In this document: one piece after another, positions 46,380 to 58,564 of the stretch | Position numbering within the stretch: the stretch's first letter is position 1 | Layout: every line of letters begins with the position of its first letter | NCBI GenBank assembly: GCA_016647705.1 | Contig: CM028326.1 | Location: 3,224,001 to 3,288,000 of the forward strand | From: Eucommia ulmoides | Lineage: Eukaryota > Streptophyta > Magnoliopsida > Garryales > Eucommiaceae | DNA length: 64,000 nucleotides | Direction of reading: 5' to 3' | The notes under the pieces: generated by a model | The model's input: the letters and a program-made list of their open reading frames with translations, nothing else | Database searches by the model: none | What the model was told of the DNA's origin: nothing | Made by a program: the position numbers and the translations under genes

Positions 46380-47400
46380 AATGTGATGAAAAATGGATTG
46401 TGAATGTTAACTAATAAGCAACGTCGAGGTAGTGGATTTGGTAAGTGAAAATGGTAGGCATGACGCCTAGGAATTAGAAAACAAAAACTTGCATTACTTA
46501 ATATATAATATGTTATAATTGATTTTTACACCCCCGGTATTCTCCACTCGTTTCATTTTAACCACTCTATTTAATTTTAAACGACTAATTTCAAATTTCA
46601 TTCAGAAAAATAAAAATAAAAAAATTAATTAATTAACTTTTATTTTTCAATTTAAATTTAATATTTAAAAAAAAATACTCTCTCTGGATTTTCTTTCTAT
46701 CTCTAGTTTTTTTAAATAAAGTAAAAATAAATAATAATTTGTAACTTCACTTATTTTTTTTAGTATACGTAATTAAGTTAAAGAAAAAAGACAAAACAAT
46801 TATTTTTCAATCTATTAATGCAGGATGATTTTATTTTTTTTTAAATATCTTTTTATTAACAACTTGAATTAATTTAAAAAGAATTGATAATGAGTTGATA
46901 AAATATTTAGGAGAAAAAAAATTTATCTGTAATTTTCACATCCAACTAGGGAGATAGACACGGGTAGTAGAGAGATCTCTCAATAGTTAGATATAGATCT
47001 AAAGCGTTCTCAAAAGAGAAAATGAAGAAGCAAGCAGCCGAAGATAAGATTTAAAAACCAATAGTCTTTCGACACGAGAAATCCAATATGATACTTTTAG
47101 GCATGGAATCCTTAATTTATTACAACGAGAAGGGAGTAAAATGTAAATTTTGAAAGTAGAGGGACAAAATAAAACAAAATCAAAAAACAAAGGGCAAAAG
47201 GCTAATAATTAATCCTAATGTCATCCACGTGGATGCGGTGGGGGATGGAGTGTTCGGATCTAAATCACTAAAAAAAATCTCAAAGGATTTACAGGTTGCC
47301 AATTGAATCATCAAAAAGCTTATAAAGACAAACATTACTTTATTTTTTCTGGTATACAAAAAAGGTTCATATCATATGCTTAAATCTGTAGATGATATGA
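46380..47400. other. Intergenic DNA between two minus-strand genes
   Basis: AT-rich with no supported gene. It should hold the promoter of the DUF599 gene and the 3' end of the oxidoreductase gene. No regulatory motif stands out. Confidence 0.5.
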
Positions 47401-47403
47401 TTA

Positions 47404-50400
47404 TTATTGAACTTGGAGGACAACTTTACCGATGATGTGCCTTTTATCTTTGGCTTCATGGGCTTCTCTCACTTCCTCAATTGAAAATGTCTTTTCTATG
47501 GGTAATCTCAGCTTTCCAATCTGGGACAGCCTCCGGATCTTGTCTAAGCCTTCTGGGTCCGCCCTCATGTATGTCCACGAGTATTCTGGTCATCAAACAC
47601 AAGGCATTAGTTCATTGAGATAAAACCCGGGTTAATAGTATATTCGCAGGCATCTCAATGCAACTGATATGGTTAACTAACGCGACGTTCGGTTAGTGTA
47701 ACTTACAATAAACTGAGATGTAATTTTTGTTTTCGTTCTAGTAGAAACATGTTTGGTAACAACCATTGTCCTGAAATTGTTTCTTTTTATTTATGAGAAC
47801 AGAAACAAGAAACACGTTTGGTTGCAATATTTGTTTTTTTTTTTTTCAATGTATAGTGGCCAGAAGGGGGGTGGCCAGCAGGGTTGTGGTGGCCGGGGGG
47901 TGATGGTGGCCGGCAAGAAAGTAGTGAAAATAATTTTGTTAGATTGAATAAGAATCAATATTTTTTTTTCTCAGATTCTTAAAGAATTCAAGAATTACTC
48001 CCAAATTTTGAGAACAAAACATGTTTACCAAATGCATTTTTGTACATTAATTCACAGATTTTGGGAGCATGAACAAAAATCAGGGAACAGAAACAGTAAC
48101 CAAACGGGCCAAACTGCTTCAACTCATGAATTTGAGGAAAGCTGCAGTTGCACTTATTTTGTTCAAATTGAAAAGGAAACATAGGTGAATGCAAGCATCA
48201 GATGCCCTTATAATCTCATTAATGAAATACTAATGGTCCTTTTGGCTAAGGTATTTGATTTCGAGAATGAAATTGTAACTTCTTTTTAGGGGGAGTTTGG
48301 ACTGATGAATCTCTGGATTTTATAAATGATGGAATTTTAAAATCCTAAATTTCAAAATCCAATCATTTTTGGATGTGAGAAATTTGACTCTTTATTTCTA
48401 GAGCAAATAAATCATTTGAATTGAGGGAAAAACATTATCCCAAGCGAGATGAGAGGCCAAGGGCAAATCCCTATTTCAGTGGATTCGCAAAAAAACATAT
48501 GTTTTGGAAGGATTTGGAACTGTCATTTTAGGTTTAAGTTTCATTTTGAAATCCTTTGAAATTTTATAAATCACTTTTAAGGGAAGTCGAACAAAGAAGC
48601 GAAATTTCAAAAATCTCATCCCAAATGAAATCCCTCCTTTAAACCTCATCTCCAAATACACCCTTAATAAATTTTGTTTGAAAAAATTAACAAAGCCCCC
48701 TCCCGAACACTTCCAATGTGGGTTGGCCAATGGTAGCAAGCCTAGGGTTAGCACCTCAGTAGCATGTATAATGGGCCATGGCTGACATTTTTCATTTTGT
48801 ATTGTGAAATTAATCCTAGATGTTAGAATGGTTAGTGCAAGATCAATCGGATTTTTTCCTATGGCTGGGCCATGGATTAAAGGTTGATATTGTTGATGCA
48901 ATAGGCTACTAATACATGAGTGGTGTTAGGTCTGGCTAGGCTTCTACGTCCACCCTTAACCGTGTCTGCCCACAGATCATGTTTAATGAAGATGAAAAAA
49001 ATTCATTATTTCTAGCAAACAACTTGATTTCCACTTGATGCTATGAATGAACACATTTACGTACCTATGCCATGAGAAAATCGATACTGCAACTGTTTTT
49101 TTGTCAAAATGGCCATAGCCATGGGAAGTCCAATAGCCAGCCCGTACCTATCAGTTAATGAAGCAGCCTCCCCCTATAGAAAGAGAACAAAATTAAAAAA
49201 TTCAACATGTTTTCACTTAAGATTATAAGGAACGAATCGTCTCAAGAATCATTGTTGTGAAAAGATTGAGATAAGCTTCAAATACTTGCCTGCAGTGTCA
49301 TGTAGTGTCCACCTCTCCTCAAAAGATTGATGCCTATTCTTTCTGTCTCTGGTACACCGATCGTGTCCAAGACAGCATCGAAATGTCCTTTCAGTGCTAA
49401 TTCAGAATCCTGTAAACAAATTAAGCATGTCAGAGGAAAAGAGAGGAATGGTGGAAAGTTTGGTCAAATTCTTAGAGTTCGTTTGGAGGTATTTAATTTA
49501 GAAAAGAGAATTATAATTTTTTTAACCCTTCATCAAATGCCTCACCAGAACAGGCCATCAAGGTCCTGTTTAGTTTGCTACTCGGAAACTGTTTGGTCAT
49601 GTTTAGTTTGCTACTCGGAAACTGTTTGGTCATGTTTAGTTTGCTACTTGAAAACTGTTTTTATTTTTCAAAAACTCTGTTGGCTTTTGGTTTGTGTTTC
49701 TATTTTTCCGTTTCTACTTCCATAAAATGGGGGACGGGTTAGGAATTTTGTTTCCATTCTGGAGTATTCCGAAAATAGAAACATGTTTAATAACGACCAT
49801 TGTCCTGAAATTGTTTCTTTTAATTTATGAGAATAGAAACAAGTACATGTTTGGTTGCAACATGTTTTGTTTTGTGGAAGTTAATAGAAATCAACATTTT
49901 TTTGTTTCTCAGATTCTTAAATAATTCAAGAAATCGACCCAAATTACTCCCAAAATTTTGGGAACAGAAATTTGTTTACCAAACGCATTTCTACAGATTA
50001 ATCTCAAAATTTTGGGAGCAGGAACAAGAATAAACGAACAGAAACAATAACCAAACGTGGCCTCAAAATACCATTATTTTTCCTTTACGTTTGAACACTA
50101 TAACTCAAAAACTCTTCTACAAAACAATTTTCACATTACTTAATCAATCACATCACCTACTTTTAACATTATATGTTTATTATTTTATAAATTTAATTTT
50201 AATTTTTTTTGGCTATCATGATTTTTTATTTCTCTACAAATTTTCTCTATCACGCATTCACTCAACAAACATTATTATTATTTCTCTTTTTCAATTTCAT
50301 ATTTCAAACAAACAAATTCTTTTGAATTTTTAACACATTAATAAATATTATTTTTTTTAAAACTAAATCAAACTTTTCACAATTTTCAAAACTATTTTCA

Positions 50401-52714
50401 CAATTTTCGAAAACAGTTTTCAAAAACTAAACCAAACGGCACCCTAAAGAACTCGACTTGAAACACAAAAAGGATGGATACTCGTAAACTAGTTACATCA
50501 TCACCTCAGAAGCATAATCAACAGCCTGCTCCGCACCAGCTGCCAAAACACGGTCGATGCTCTCAACTCCGCACGTAGTTGAAACATGGCAGCCTAGAGA
50601 AACTGCAAGCTGAATTGCACAAAAACCTACAGCTCCTCCTCCACCCAACACCAACACCCTTTGACTGCAGAAATATCACAGAATTCGAACATGAAATAAC
50701 CGATAACGAGACGAGAAAGAAAACATGTGATTGCTTGGTGGTATCAAATTATTCAATTAAATAAAAAAATGGTGTGACACAACAATCGCAGACATAAGTA
50801 TTGGCATAGAAATGATGACTATCAATTGACACCAACATAGGCATTAGGTCAACAATCCTTTAAAACAGGAAGCTAATACATGAGTAATATAAACATACCC
50901 CTCCCTTGTTCCAGCTGTACTTTGTAGGGCACGCCATGCAGTTAGTGCAGCAAAGGGAATGGCACTTGCCTCCTGCAGGATTACAATTTACAACTAATAC
51001 ATTATTTTACTGTCCCAAAAAATCTTTCGACAGTGAAGCTCAATAAAAAGTGGGGAAAAAAAACAATATTTGAAAGGTCTACCTCATGTGAAATAGATGA
51101 CGGTTTTGGAGCAAGTTCATCTTCCGGAAGAATGGCATAGTCAGTGTAAGTACCCCGCACAGCAGTAGGATGTAGGGCACCAAACACTTCCTGCCCAACA
51201 CTGAGAGATCGAACGGAGGATCCAACAGCTGCAACTTCTCCACTGACATCACGTCCCAATATTAATGGCAGAAGTGGTCCAAATAAGGAACGGCCATAGC
51301 CTGCTCGCATCTGGAATATTAAAATTTGCAATTCTTTATAAATGCTTACTCTGATGCATTAGTCAACTATCTAAATACTAAGTATGAAATTCATAATCTC
51401 AAGCGCACAAGTACAGCAAACCTAGCACTGCATACGTTCAATGTTGTTCGGAGTCTTTCAGGATAACCATTTCTACAATGCAAATGCCCATCAACCATTT
51501 ATAAATATAAAGTTAAAAGTTAAAACTATTATGCACAAGCACTTTGTTTAACGCCATCATCAAGTCTGCAGAAGTAAAGAGATATCCTGATATAGGGGGC
51601 AACGGGAACCAGAAAATCAACTTCAAGACTGGTAATTTGACAGAAAGTGAAGCAAAGAAAATATACTGCAAAGTAATTTCTCCAACATGCCAGATTATGA
51701 GTTCAGGTAAATACTTTTTTTTTAAGAAAAATGCAATAGAAGAGCTCCATTTTGGTGGTAGAACAAGAGAATATGTGCCTGTATCGATTAACTATTTTCA
51801 AGAGCTTTAAAACCAAGCTTCATTCAGTTTTTTGGACGAAATAAAAATAATTTTTGGGTTCAAAATCTCTTTTGGTAAGTCAATCTCAACCTGATCTATA
51901 TATCATTATATCTTCATGGAATTGCTATTTCTTTTTCCCTGTACTCCCACAACCAAACATAACCTAAGAGAGAGTCCACTTCGTAACCTAAGTGCAAGAA
52001 ATTAGCCTTGTCACTATGTGGTATCAGATCATCTCAGTTCAAAAAGGCAACTTTTAATTAATTTTATTTTTGATATTATAAGCAGATTTATCAACAATTA
52101 GATTCTAATATTTCGCAGACTTTTGTGCAAATATTTCATGTTCTTATATTCTAGCCCCCTAAACACTTTTTCTGGTACCGCATTATATGAATATCCATGG
52201 CGTCAAATCAGGAATCCATTACAATCCACCAACCATAAACTAACATTAGAATATGGACATAGGAAGTTTAATCGTGTATTATACAATTTGCATATGCATT
52301 GCTGATTATGTCACATCATTAACAAAAACAATCGAAAACTAAAATTCCTCCAATTTCCAATTGATTCCAGAGTCAAGAAAACTTCCATTGTCCGACGCGT
52401 TCAAAGCAATTAAACAAGTAATTTAGAATCAAAAATGAAATTCATTCCAAACACGCGACAAGAAGACTCACTCTACAATCGAGCGGATTGACAGAGACGG
52501 CGCGAGCGCGCACGAGCACCTCGTTGGGCTTCAGATCAGGAACGCTCACATTGTCTCGGAGCTCAAGTACCTCGGGACCGCCGAATCGCGGCAAAAGCAC
52601 CGCTCTGCAACTCGTAACGATGAACCTCAACCCTAGCTCCCTAGAATGACGGAACAAATACGAAGAATCGAATTTCAATCTTGTCGAGACATCGAATCGA
52701 GACAACAATCGCAT
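47404..52714 (-). CDS. Quinone oxidoreductase / MDR protein of the RTN4IP1 family, predicted mitochondrial
   Basis: Seven exons, 52714-52472, 51310-51083, 50972-50899, 50664-50505, 49409-49290, 49173-49065 and 47585-47404, join in frame to 371 aa. The Arg/Ser-rich, acid-poor N-terminus fits a mitochondrial presequence. The catalytic fold begins at VLLPRFGGPEVL and continues with the GroES-like domain (LGRDVSGEVAAVGSS). The Rossmann NAD(P)H-binding motif GGGGAVG lies near residue 190. The C-terminal part ends HIIGKVVLQVQ. The family is NAD(P)H-dependent and zinc-independent; the plant relative is a RTN4IP1-like protein (called reticulon-4-interacting protein 1 in animals). Intron 5 starts with GC instead of GT (CAG|GCAAGT). 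Introns 4 and 6 are enlarged by MITEs. The upstream region 52715-52980 should hold its promoter and includes a GA repeat (52845-52857). Confidence 0.92.
47690..48112. mobile_element. MITE in intron 6 of the oxidoreductase gene
   Basis: Left end 'cgcgacgttcggttagtgt', inverted right end 'ggcccgtttggttactgtt'. Inside, 'accattgtcctgaaattgtttctttt' matches the copies at 49790-49860 and, inverted, at 55280-55330. Target duplication not clear. Confidence 0.6.
48230..48670. mobile_element. Probable MITE remnant in intron 6
   Basis: The sequence opens near 48238 with 'ccttttggctaagg' and 'gggggagtttgg' and closes with 'ctccaaatacacccttaa'. It has repeated 'aaatcctaaatttcaaaatcc' motifs resembling the element at 33964-34457. 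A 141-aa minus-strand frame over it has no recognisable domain. Confidence 0.45.
49440..50445. mobile_element. Composite of MITEs in intron 4 of the oxidoreductase gene
   Basis: Left side has 'cctgtttagtttgctactcggaaactg' twice (49565-49635). The inner element closes with 'aataaccaaacgtggcc' near 50050-50062, and an outer one closes with 'aaccaaacggcaccc' near 50430-50443. It looks like one element inserted in another of a similar kind. Confidence 0.5.
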
Positions 52715-52983
52715 CGTTCTCAGAAATTAAAAAAAAAAATGATCACGAAAGTGTCGTAGTCTCGCGCACTTCAGAAATTAGAAATTTCAGTTTTAGATTC
52801 AGAAATGAATCAAGCCGCAAGTCTCTAAATCTTCATGTATGAGAGAGAGAGAGAGGACGTGTAATCTGATTATCCACAGGCGTTAAAGAGGGAGCGTCGT
52901 GGAGGCTCCTAAAGTCCATAGCCGGTTCTCTCCCATCATTAGCATTTCCTTTCTAGGGGATCTTCTACTTCTAATTTCGCTGA

Positions 52984-53369
52984 GGGTATGTTTATTGTTT
53001 GGTTGTTAGGTTAAAAAAAATTATTCTTTGATAGTATTTTTAATTAGAAATATATAAAAATAATATTTTGTGTGTATTAAAAAAAATTAATATATTTTTT
53101 ATTTAATTTATTATTTTATCTTTACTATAAATTAAATAAATATTTATTATATAAAATAAATGGACAAAACAGTAATTTTGAAAAAAATTTCACCCTCCTT
53201 TCATTTTCCCCCTAAATTTGGGAGGAAAAAAAATGAATTATTTCACCTTCTATTTTGATTTTCCTTTTCTTTTTCACCTCCAATCAAATACACTCAAGGG
53301 AGAAAAATTAGTCATTTCACCTCTTATTTTTATTTTCATTTCCTTTTTCACCTTCAACCAAACATACCC
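52984..53369. mobile_element. MITE beside the oxidoreductase promoter
   Basis: Left end GGGTATGTTTATTGTTTGG, inverted right end GGGTATGTTTGGTTG. Flanks are TGA and TAA, so the target duplication is imperfect. Located about 270 bp upstream of the oxidoreductase start codon. Confidence 0.55.
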
Positions 53370-53439
53370 TAAATGAAATTTACGGCTTTTTTATCCCTCA
53401 AAATTCAAATTAATCTCCATAATTTTTAATTTACATTTT

Positions 53440-54300
53440 TGTCCTCTCTAGTATCTGTTTTAAATAAGCAAACTCTAAGACTAGAAATCCTCAAGTTTTT
53501 AGTTTCTGCCGAAGGTTCAAAGTCGCCAATGAAGATATTGAACATGTTATTAGAACTTGTTCTAAAGCTTAAATCGTTTGGGAACTGCTCTATTTTCAGA
53601 TACAATCTGTTTTCTATAAACATTTGGGATTGGATCAAATTTAACCTAAAAGGGAGTTTCTCTAATCCGTACTATTTGGGAGGTTTGGAAAGATAGAAAT
53701 AAAGAGGTTATCAAAAGTACTTGTAATCTCACTAGTCTTGTGCTAGTGAAGATTGCAAATTATGTTCAAGACCTCACAAAGTCCTTCTTAGAGTCAAACT
53801 TTCTAAATGAATTTAAAAGACCTTGTACTGATTGGTCTCCCATCTCTGCAGGTTTTCTCAAACTTAATACGGATGGTAGTGTGAAAGGAAATCCAGGCAA
53901 AGGCGCGATTGGTGGGCTCCTCAAATACGACCTGTGTATGGAAGATGGGCTTTTATGGGTCTTTGGAGAGTTGCACGGCTCTAGAAGCAAAACTTAAGAG
54001 TTTGGTTATGAGAATTAAGATTGCAACCAATAGAAACTACCCACTTGTTATGGTAGAAACGGACTCAACTGACGTAGTCACTTTAATACATTACCCTTGT
54101 TTCGAGAATCACAAATTCAAGGAGTAAATTGAACAGTGCAAATTAGTCCTCCTTAACAACTACACCCTTCAATTTGATCCTAGAGAAACAAATCGATGTA
54201 CGGATATCTTGACCAGAAGAGGTGTAAATGAAATTTGTTCGTTGTAGATTCTTGAGATTCAAATTACGAATTTGAAAGATGTCCTTTTGGAAGAAATAGA
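53440..54300 (+). pseudogene. Non-LTR retroelement C-terminal remnant: zf-RVT and RNase H
   Basis: One frame near 53500-53620 has 'ANEDIEHVIRTCSKA' followed by a stop and 'IVWELLYFQIQ', the zf-RVT region of plant LINE polyproteins. Frame 53740-53997 continues with FLKLNTDGSVKGNPGKGAIG, the start of the RVT_3-type RNase H. A frameshift at about 53950 passes to SLESCTALEAKLKSLVMRI and 'LVMVETDSTDVV'. The fragment near 54190 resembles the RNase H tail ('TDILTRRGVNE'). The first catalytic Asp (NTDGS), the Glu (ALEAKLKS) and the second Asp (ETDS) can be seen, but the frame is broken twice. It is not a working protein. Confidence 0.75.
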
Positions 54301-54530
54301 CAAAAAGGCGTTTGAAATGTGTCCAAATTAATTTATGTTTGTTATATATGTCATGGGCTTTTAATCAACGGTATTCTAAATAAAACTGAGTTACAAATCA
54401 AGATAATTAAAGATGAAATAAAAAAGAAAATGAAAAGTACCATTAACCCCTTTTTCTTTTTGGGGGGTTTTGACAAATGGTATCTCAATTGAAATTTTGA
54501 GTGCCTTTTGCTTGTGTATATATATAAGTG

Positions 54531-55104
54531 GCGTTTGGTAACCGTTTCTGTTTTCATTCTAACAGTGCGATGAGAATGAGATGAGAAGAGATGAAAATTT
54601 TGTTTCCTTCTTGAGAGTAAAATCGCGTTTGGTAACGAATTTTTTTTTTTTTTTTTTTGGGGGAAGAGAATCGCGTTTGGTAATGATTTTATCCTAAAAT
54701 CATTTTATTTTATTTTTTTAGATTTTTTTTTTGACTGGACGGCATGCGGCGGCGGCGGCAGGGGGTAACGATGCCGGACGGCCGGCAGCCGGAAGGTGGA
54801 CGGAAAATTGTCGGCGGCGACAGTGGGCGGTCGGCGTTGCAGGAGGTGACCGGCGACGGAGGTAGCCGGCGGCGGACGGTGGTGCCCGTGCAGATGAACA
54901 GTAACAAATAATTTTGAGAATAGAATGAGAATTATGAGAAACAACTTTTTTTTATTTCTCATTTCTTAAGAAAAAAATAGACACAATTCTCAAATAGAAA
55001 TGGAACGGAACGAAAACAAAAATTACATAACGCTATTCTCAAACAGAATTTCCAAAAATTTGAAAATGAAATGGAAAATTCTGAAATGGAAACGGTTACC
55101 AAAC
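54531..55104. mobile_element. MITE with GC-rich core
   Basis: Left end 'gtggcgtttggtaaccg', inverted right end 'atccgtttggtaaccg'. The core at 54745-54890 is rich in GGCGGCGG and produces spurious Pro/Arg-rich frames. The target duplication could not be read. Confidence 0.6.
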
Positions 55105-55259
55105 GGATATTCTCAAAATTTTGAGAGTATTTTCTTATTTCTTTCATAGTCCAAGGAAAAAACAATATTAATTTTAGTAACTCCCACAAAATTATTCACG
55201 CCACCATCCCATCGGTTATCACCACCAAGCCGACCACGAAAAAGAAAATATTGCAACTA

Positions 55260-55425
55260 AACGTGTTTCTTGTTCTCATTCTTATAAATTAAAAGAAACA
55301 ATTTCAAGACAATGATCGTTACCAAATATGTTTCTATTCCCAAAATACTCTAGAACGAAAATAGAATTTTCATCCCAATTTATCGGAAGTAAAAACAGAA
55401 ACACTAACCGAAAACCACCTTGAAT
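55260..55425. mobile_element. MITE fragment, inverted copy
   Basis: Carries the reverse complement of the 'accattgtcctgaaattgtttc' block seen at 47755 and 49797, and ends 'cagaaacactaaccgaaaacc'. Probably the 3' half of a third member of that family. Confidence 0.5.
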
Positions 55426-55680
55426 ACCATTCTCAATCTTTGAGAGAAAGAGAGAGACGATGCCCTTCAGGCCTTCGCACATATATGCTTCAAATGGCAA
55501 AACCTCGGTGCACATAATACTACAACTTCCACAAAGCATTTGTCACGAAATTACAAAATAGACGTTCACCTATAGAGATCCATTATAGGCCAATATAAAG
55601 GCCTATGGAACACCTCGTTATCATTCTACTACCACAGCATATGCCCATAATCACCAAACCAGAACACCTTCAAATACTCT

Positions 55681-57913
55681 TCAAGCACCTTCCTCCTCTT
55701 CAAGATTGTTGACACGCTCACACTCATCAATCCATTCACTGTATCTGCAGCCACCACAAAAATCAACTCACATCCAGGAACAATTAACCAAATATTTGGG
55801 CTAAATCACACTTCAAAACCCCCAAAAATTAGGTACGGTCTCATTTTACTCCCTGGTGTTTTGATTGCTGCAATGTGCTCCCTTGAAGTTTGCTTTTCGT
55901 ATAAATTTGGACTAATTAACTGATTTTGATTAATTTTTTGCGGGAATAAAGGGAGAATTGTAACCATATTCAAACTTTAAGCTCGCAAAGTGCAACATGA
56001 CTAATTCCAACATTAAGATTGATCTGAATAGGGCCAGCTCTAAGAAATCAGAGACTGGGCGAAATTTGAAACCATGACCCCTCAGTGTTTAATTTTTTGT
56101 TTCAAATACTCATAATTCTTTTATAAAGTTAAAATGTCAAAAGAAAAGATATTTGATATAATGACTGAAGAAAGATGGGGATTTTTTTAGGCATGATAAT
56201 GGCAAAAACATTTTGAAATAAAAAAATGTAGGGGTCAATTCGAAGGGGCAACCACTTTGGTGGCCTAGCCTCAGGGCCTGCCCGGAATCCGAATCAAACA
56301 ATTGGACCAAATTGAGACAAAAAGTGAACTTTAAAGAGCAAATTGCAACAGCTAAAATATCGGGGAGGAAAGTGAGATTTCACCTTAAACAATAAGGGTG
56401 CAGAGTGCGATTTAGCCAAATATTTATTATACCAAATATAAAAACGCTAAGGCAGTGTTTGGTTGCAAGTAATTGGAGCCTCGGAAATTTTCAAAGTTTT
56501 TGCATGCTTCTTTTTAAAATTCCAATTCCGTGGCTTTCAATTCCTTGCAACCAAATGGTACCCAACTGTTTTTGACTTACATGTCAATGGGCTCGGTTAG
56601 AGCTGCAAAAAAACAAGGGAAAACAATCTCAATTCAATTCATAATAACAAAGCAAGAACAATCACCGAAAGGGACTTACATACAAGAAACGTTTCTAAAA
56701 TTCAGCAGGTAATAACGCATACCTGTAACAGTTGTGCTAAAACTCTCTTGGCAGATCCCACACACAGCCTCACCAATCAAGTTCTTCATATCACTACAAC
56801 CAAAAAAGGTTGGTCTTTCAGTACATAAATAACTACTTCAATAAAAAGCAATGCCAGCTAAAAAAAATCCCAACCGGAAGGGTGCAAGAAAAAAGATGTT
56901 TTATGTCATCCACTTCTATCGACAAAGAGATAATAAAATCAGTGTGTACTATACCCCCAAGCGAACGGTGAAATGGTCTACTCGCCAATTGGGGTTAGTT
57001 AGGGCACGTTTGGTTATCCTTCAATTCACAAATTGTACTATTTCTCAATTAATCAATTTATGAGTTATTATAGTTCAGTGTTTGGTTGTAAGAATTAAAA
57101 ACACTTAATTAGCTAACTAGCCATTTTACTTCCAGGCCAGATGCTATTTTCTCGTGTAATTGCAATAGAATATAGCCTAAACATCTAACGAAGCTAAAAC
57201 AATTGTTAACAATATCTAATAACCAATAAACTATGATCGTGTAGACAACCAAACACGCCCTTAAAGATAATGTGTTGCATATGAACAAGTTTGAAATGGA
57301 TCAACCGGTTAAAAAAACAATCACTTTTCTTTCTGAATGGACCAAACTGGAAGGTGAAGCACACTCGATAATAATTCACAAATGCGCGCATGAGGATTCA
57401 AAACCTACTAAATTACAAACCCCATAAAAAGTTAGGCCTACCGTTTAGGATAGGGCACCGTGTGCTATACATTCATATACAATATAAAGTATGCATATAT
57501 TTCATGTATTAATTCATAAGTCATTATAAAATGTCCAACAAATTAACCCACCAACCCCTGGGGTTTGCTAAGATAGATAATGTTGATATTCATTGTGCTA
57601 CGATATTCAAATCCTTTAATTTTTTCCAAAAAAATAACTTCAAATACGAAAACACGGATTCATATCAAGTATGGCTCCCATGGATCTAAGCCATATTTCT
57701 TAGGAAACCGACCCATATACTAAAACTATGTAAAGTCTCATACCAATAATCGCGAGGTCATTACAGCAAACGAGGATTAAAAATTCAACAAAACACGTAC
57801 ATGCGACATTCAACACTGCTCCCATGATTACAGAAGGGACAGCTAAAAACAGTGTCAAGTTTGTCCATTCTCTTCTTCGGTGGAGGTTTTGCCCTCGACT
57901 TCCTCTTACCCAT
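55681..57913 (-). CDS. Transcription elongation factor 1 homologue (Elf1/ELOF1)
   Basis: Four exons, 57913-57801, 56793-56723, 56602-56581 and 55744-55681, join in frame to exactly 89 aa, close to the usual length of plant Elf1. Residues 1-15 are basic ([15 protein letters not shown]). Zinc ligands are Cys25 and Cys28 (CPFC) and Cys49 and Cys52 (CGIC). The conserved segments [17 protein letters not shown] and [16 protein letters not shown] follow. The tail is acidic (EEEEGA). Exon 3 is a 22-nt microexon encoding ALTEPIDI. Elf1 is a small zinc-ribbon factor acting with RNA polymerase II elongation complexes in the nucleus. Introns 1 and 3 carry MITEs. Confidence 0.95.
55798..56417. mobile_element. 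MITE with 8-bp AAATATTT duplication, ELOF1 intron 3
   Basis: Left end GGGCTAAATCACACTT, inverted right end GGCTAAATCGCACTCT, flanked by AAATATTT on both sides (55790-55797 and 56418-56425). The 8-bp duplication is that of hAT or Mutator-type non-autonomous elements. The flank is itself palindromic. Confidence 0.8.
56456..56562. mobile_element. Very short inverted-repeat element next to the microexon
   Basis: Left 'ggcagtgtttggttgcaag' and inverted right 'ggtaccatttggttgcaag' arms, about 107 bp in total. It ends about 19 bp from the 22-nt microexon 56581-56602 of ELOF1. No target duplication is clear. Confidence 0.5.
57002..57260. mobile_element. 259-bp Tourist-like MITE, ELOF1 intron 1
   Basis: Left GGGCACGTTTGGTTATC, inverted right GGGCGTGTTTGGTTGTC, flanked by TTA (56999-57001, 57261-57263). 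Complete but non-coding. Confidence 0.85.
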
Positions 57914-57936
57914 TTTCAGCTACTCCTTTTTGCCCT

Positions 57937-58560
57937 GATAAATACACAAACACCCAACTTATTAGTTATTTCTCGATGTATCAGACAATAAAAACATAAA
58001 GAAAACCATACTTCAAAATGGCATATTCTACAGAAAACCCTAGAATTCAATACATATATTGAAACCAACAATTTTGCCGTAAATGTTTCTTATTAGTGAT
58101 TCTTTCGCATCGTCAGTGTAATTATAATCCGTAAACCAACTGTCAAATTAAATTCCCAACCGCAGCTTGACAGCTTCCTCTTAACAAAGAGGAAATCAAC
58201 CATAAATGCAGAAGCAAACAATTATTGTTCAATTGAGTATAGGAAGAGAAAAATTGTACACAATCACGTGAAGAAAAACGACATAGGATGATAAAAAGGA
58301 GCGTAGAGGGAGAAGAAACTCGAGATCAAACTAATGGGATACCAATTATCGCAATCAAACCCTAACGAAAGCCAAATAAGTGAAGAAATTGGAAGTTTTA
58401 GAGTGAAATTCTCCGATTAAACTACAGAAACAAGAAAAACAGCATCGATTCGAGAGTTGAATCGCAGAAATATTGACGGAGCAAGGAGAAGATCAACCGT
58501 AATTCATACCTCGAGAAAAATCGCACTCCAAACTCCAGCGACGGCGAGGCAAAGCTTGTT
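57937..58560 (-). other. Probable 5' UTR intron and leader of ELOF1
   Basis: On the minus strand an acceptor 'gtgtatttatcag' lies 24 bases before the start codon, and a donor 'CTCGAG|GTATGAATT' near 58510 follows a C/G-richer stretch that could be the first untranslated exon. If right, the leader intron is about 570 bp. This is an inference from splice-site-like sequences only. Confidence 0.5.
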
Positions 58561-58564
58561 ACAA

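Noticed and set aside
48476..48901. 141-aa minus-strand frame
   Set aside because: It lies in intron 6 of the oxidoreductase gene, over a MITE remnant, with no recognisable domain.
51544..51810. 88-aa plus-strand frame
   Set aside because: It is in intron 1 of the oxidoreductase gene, on the opposite strand, with no family resemblance.
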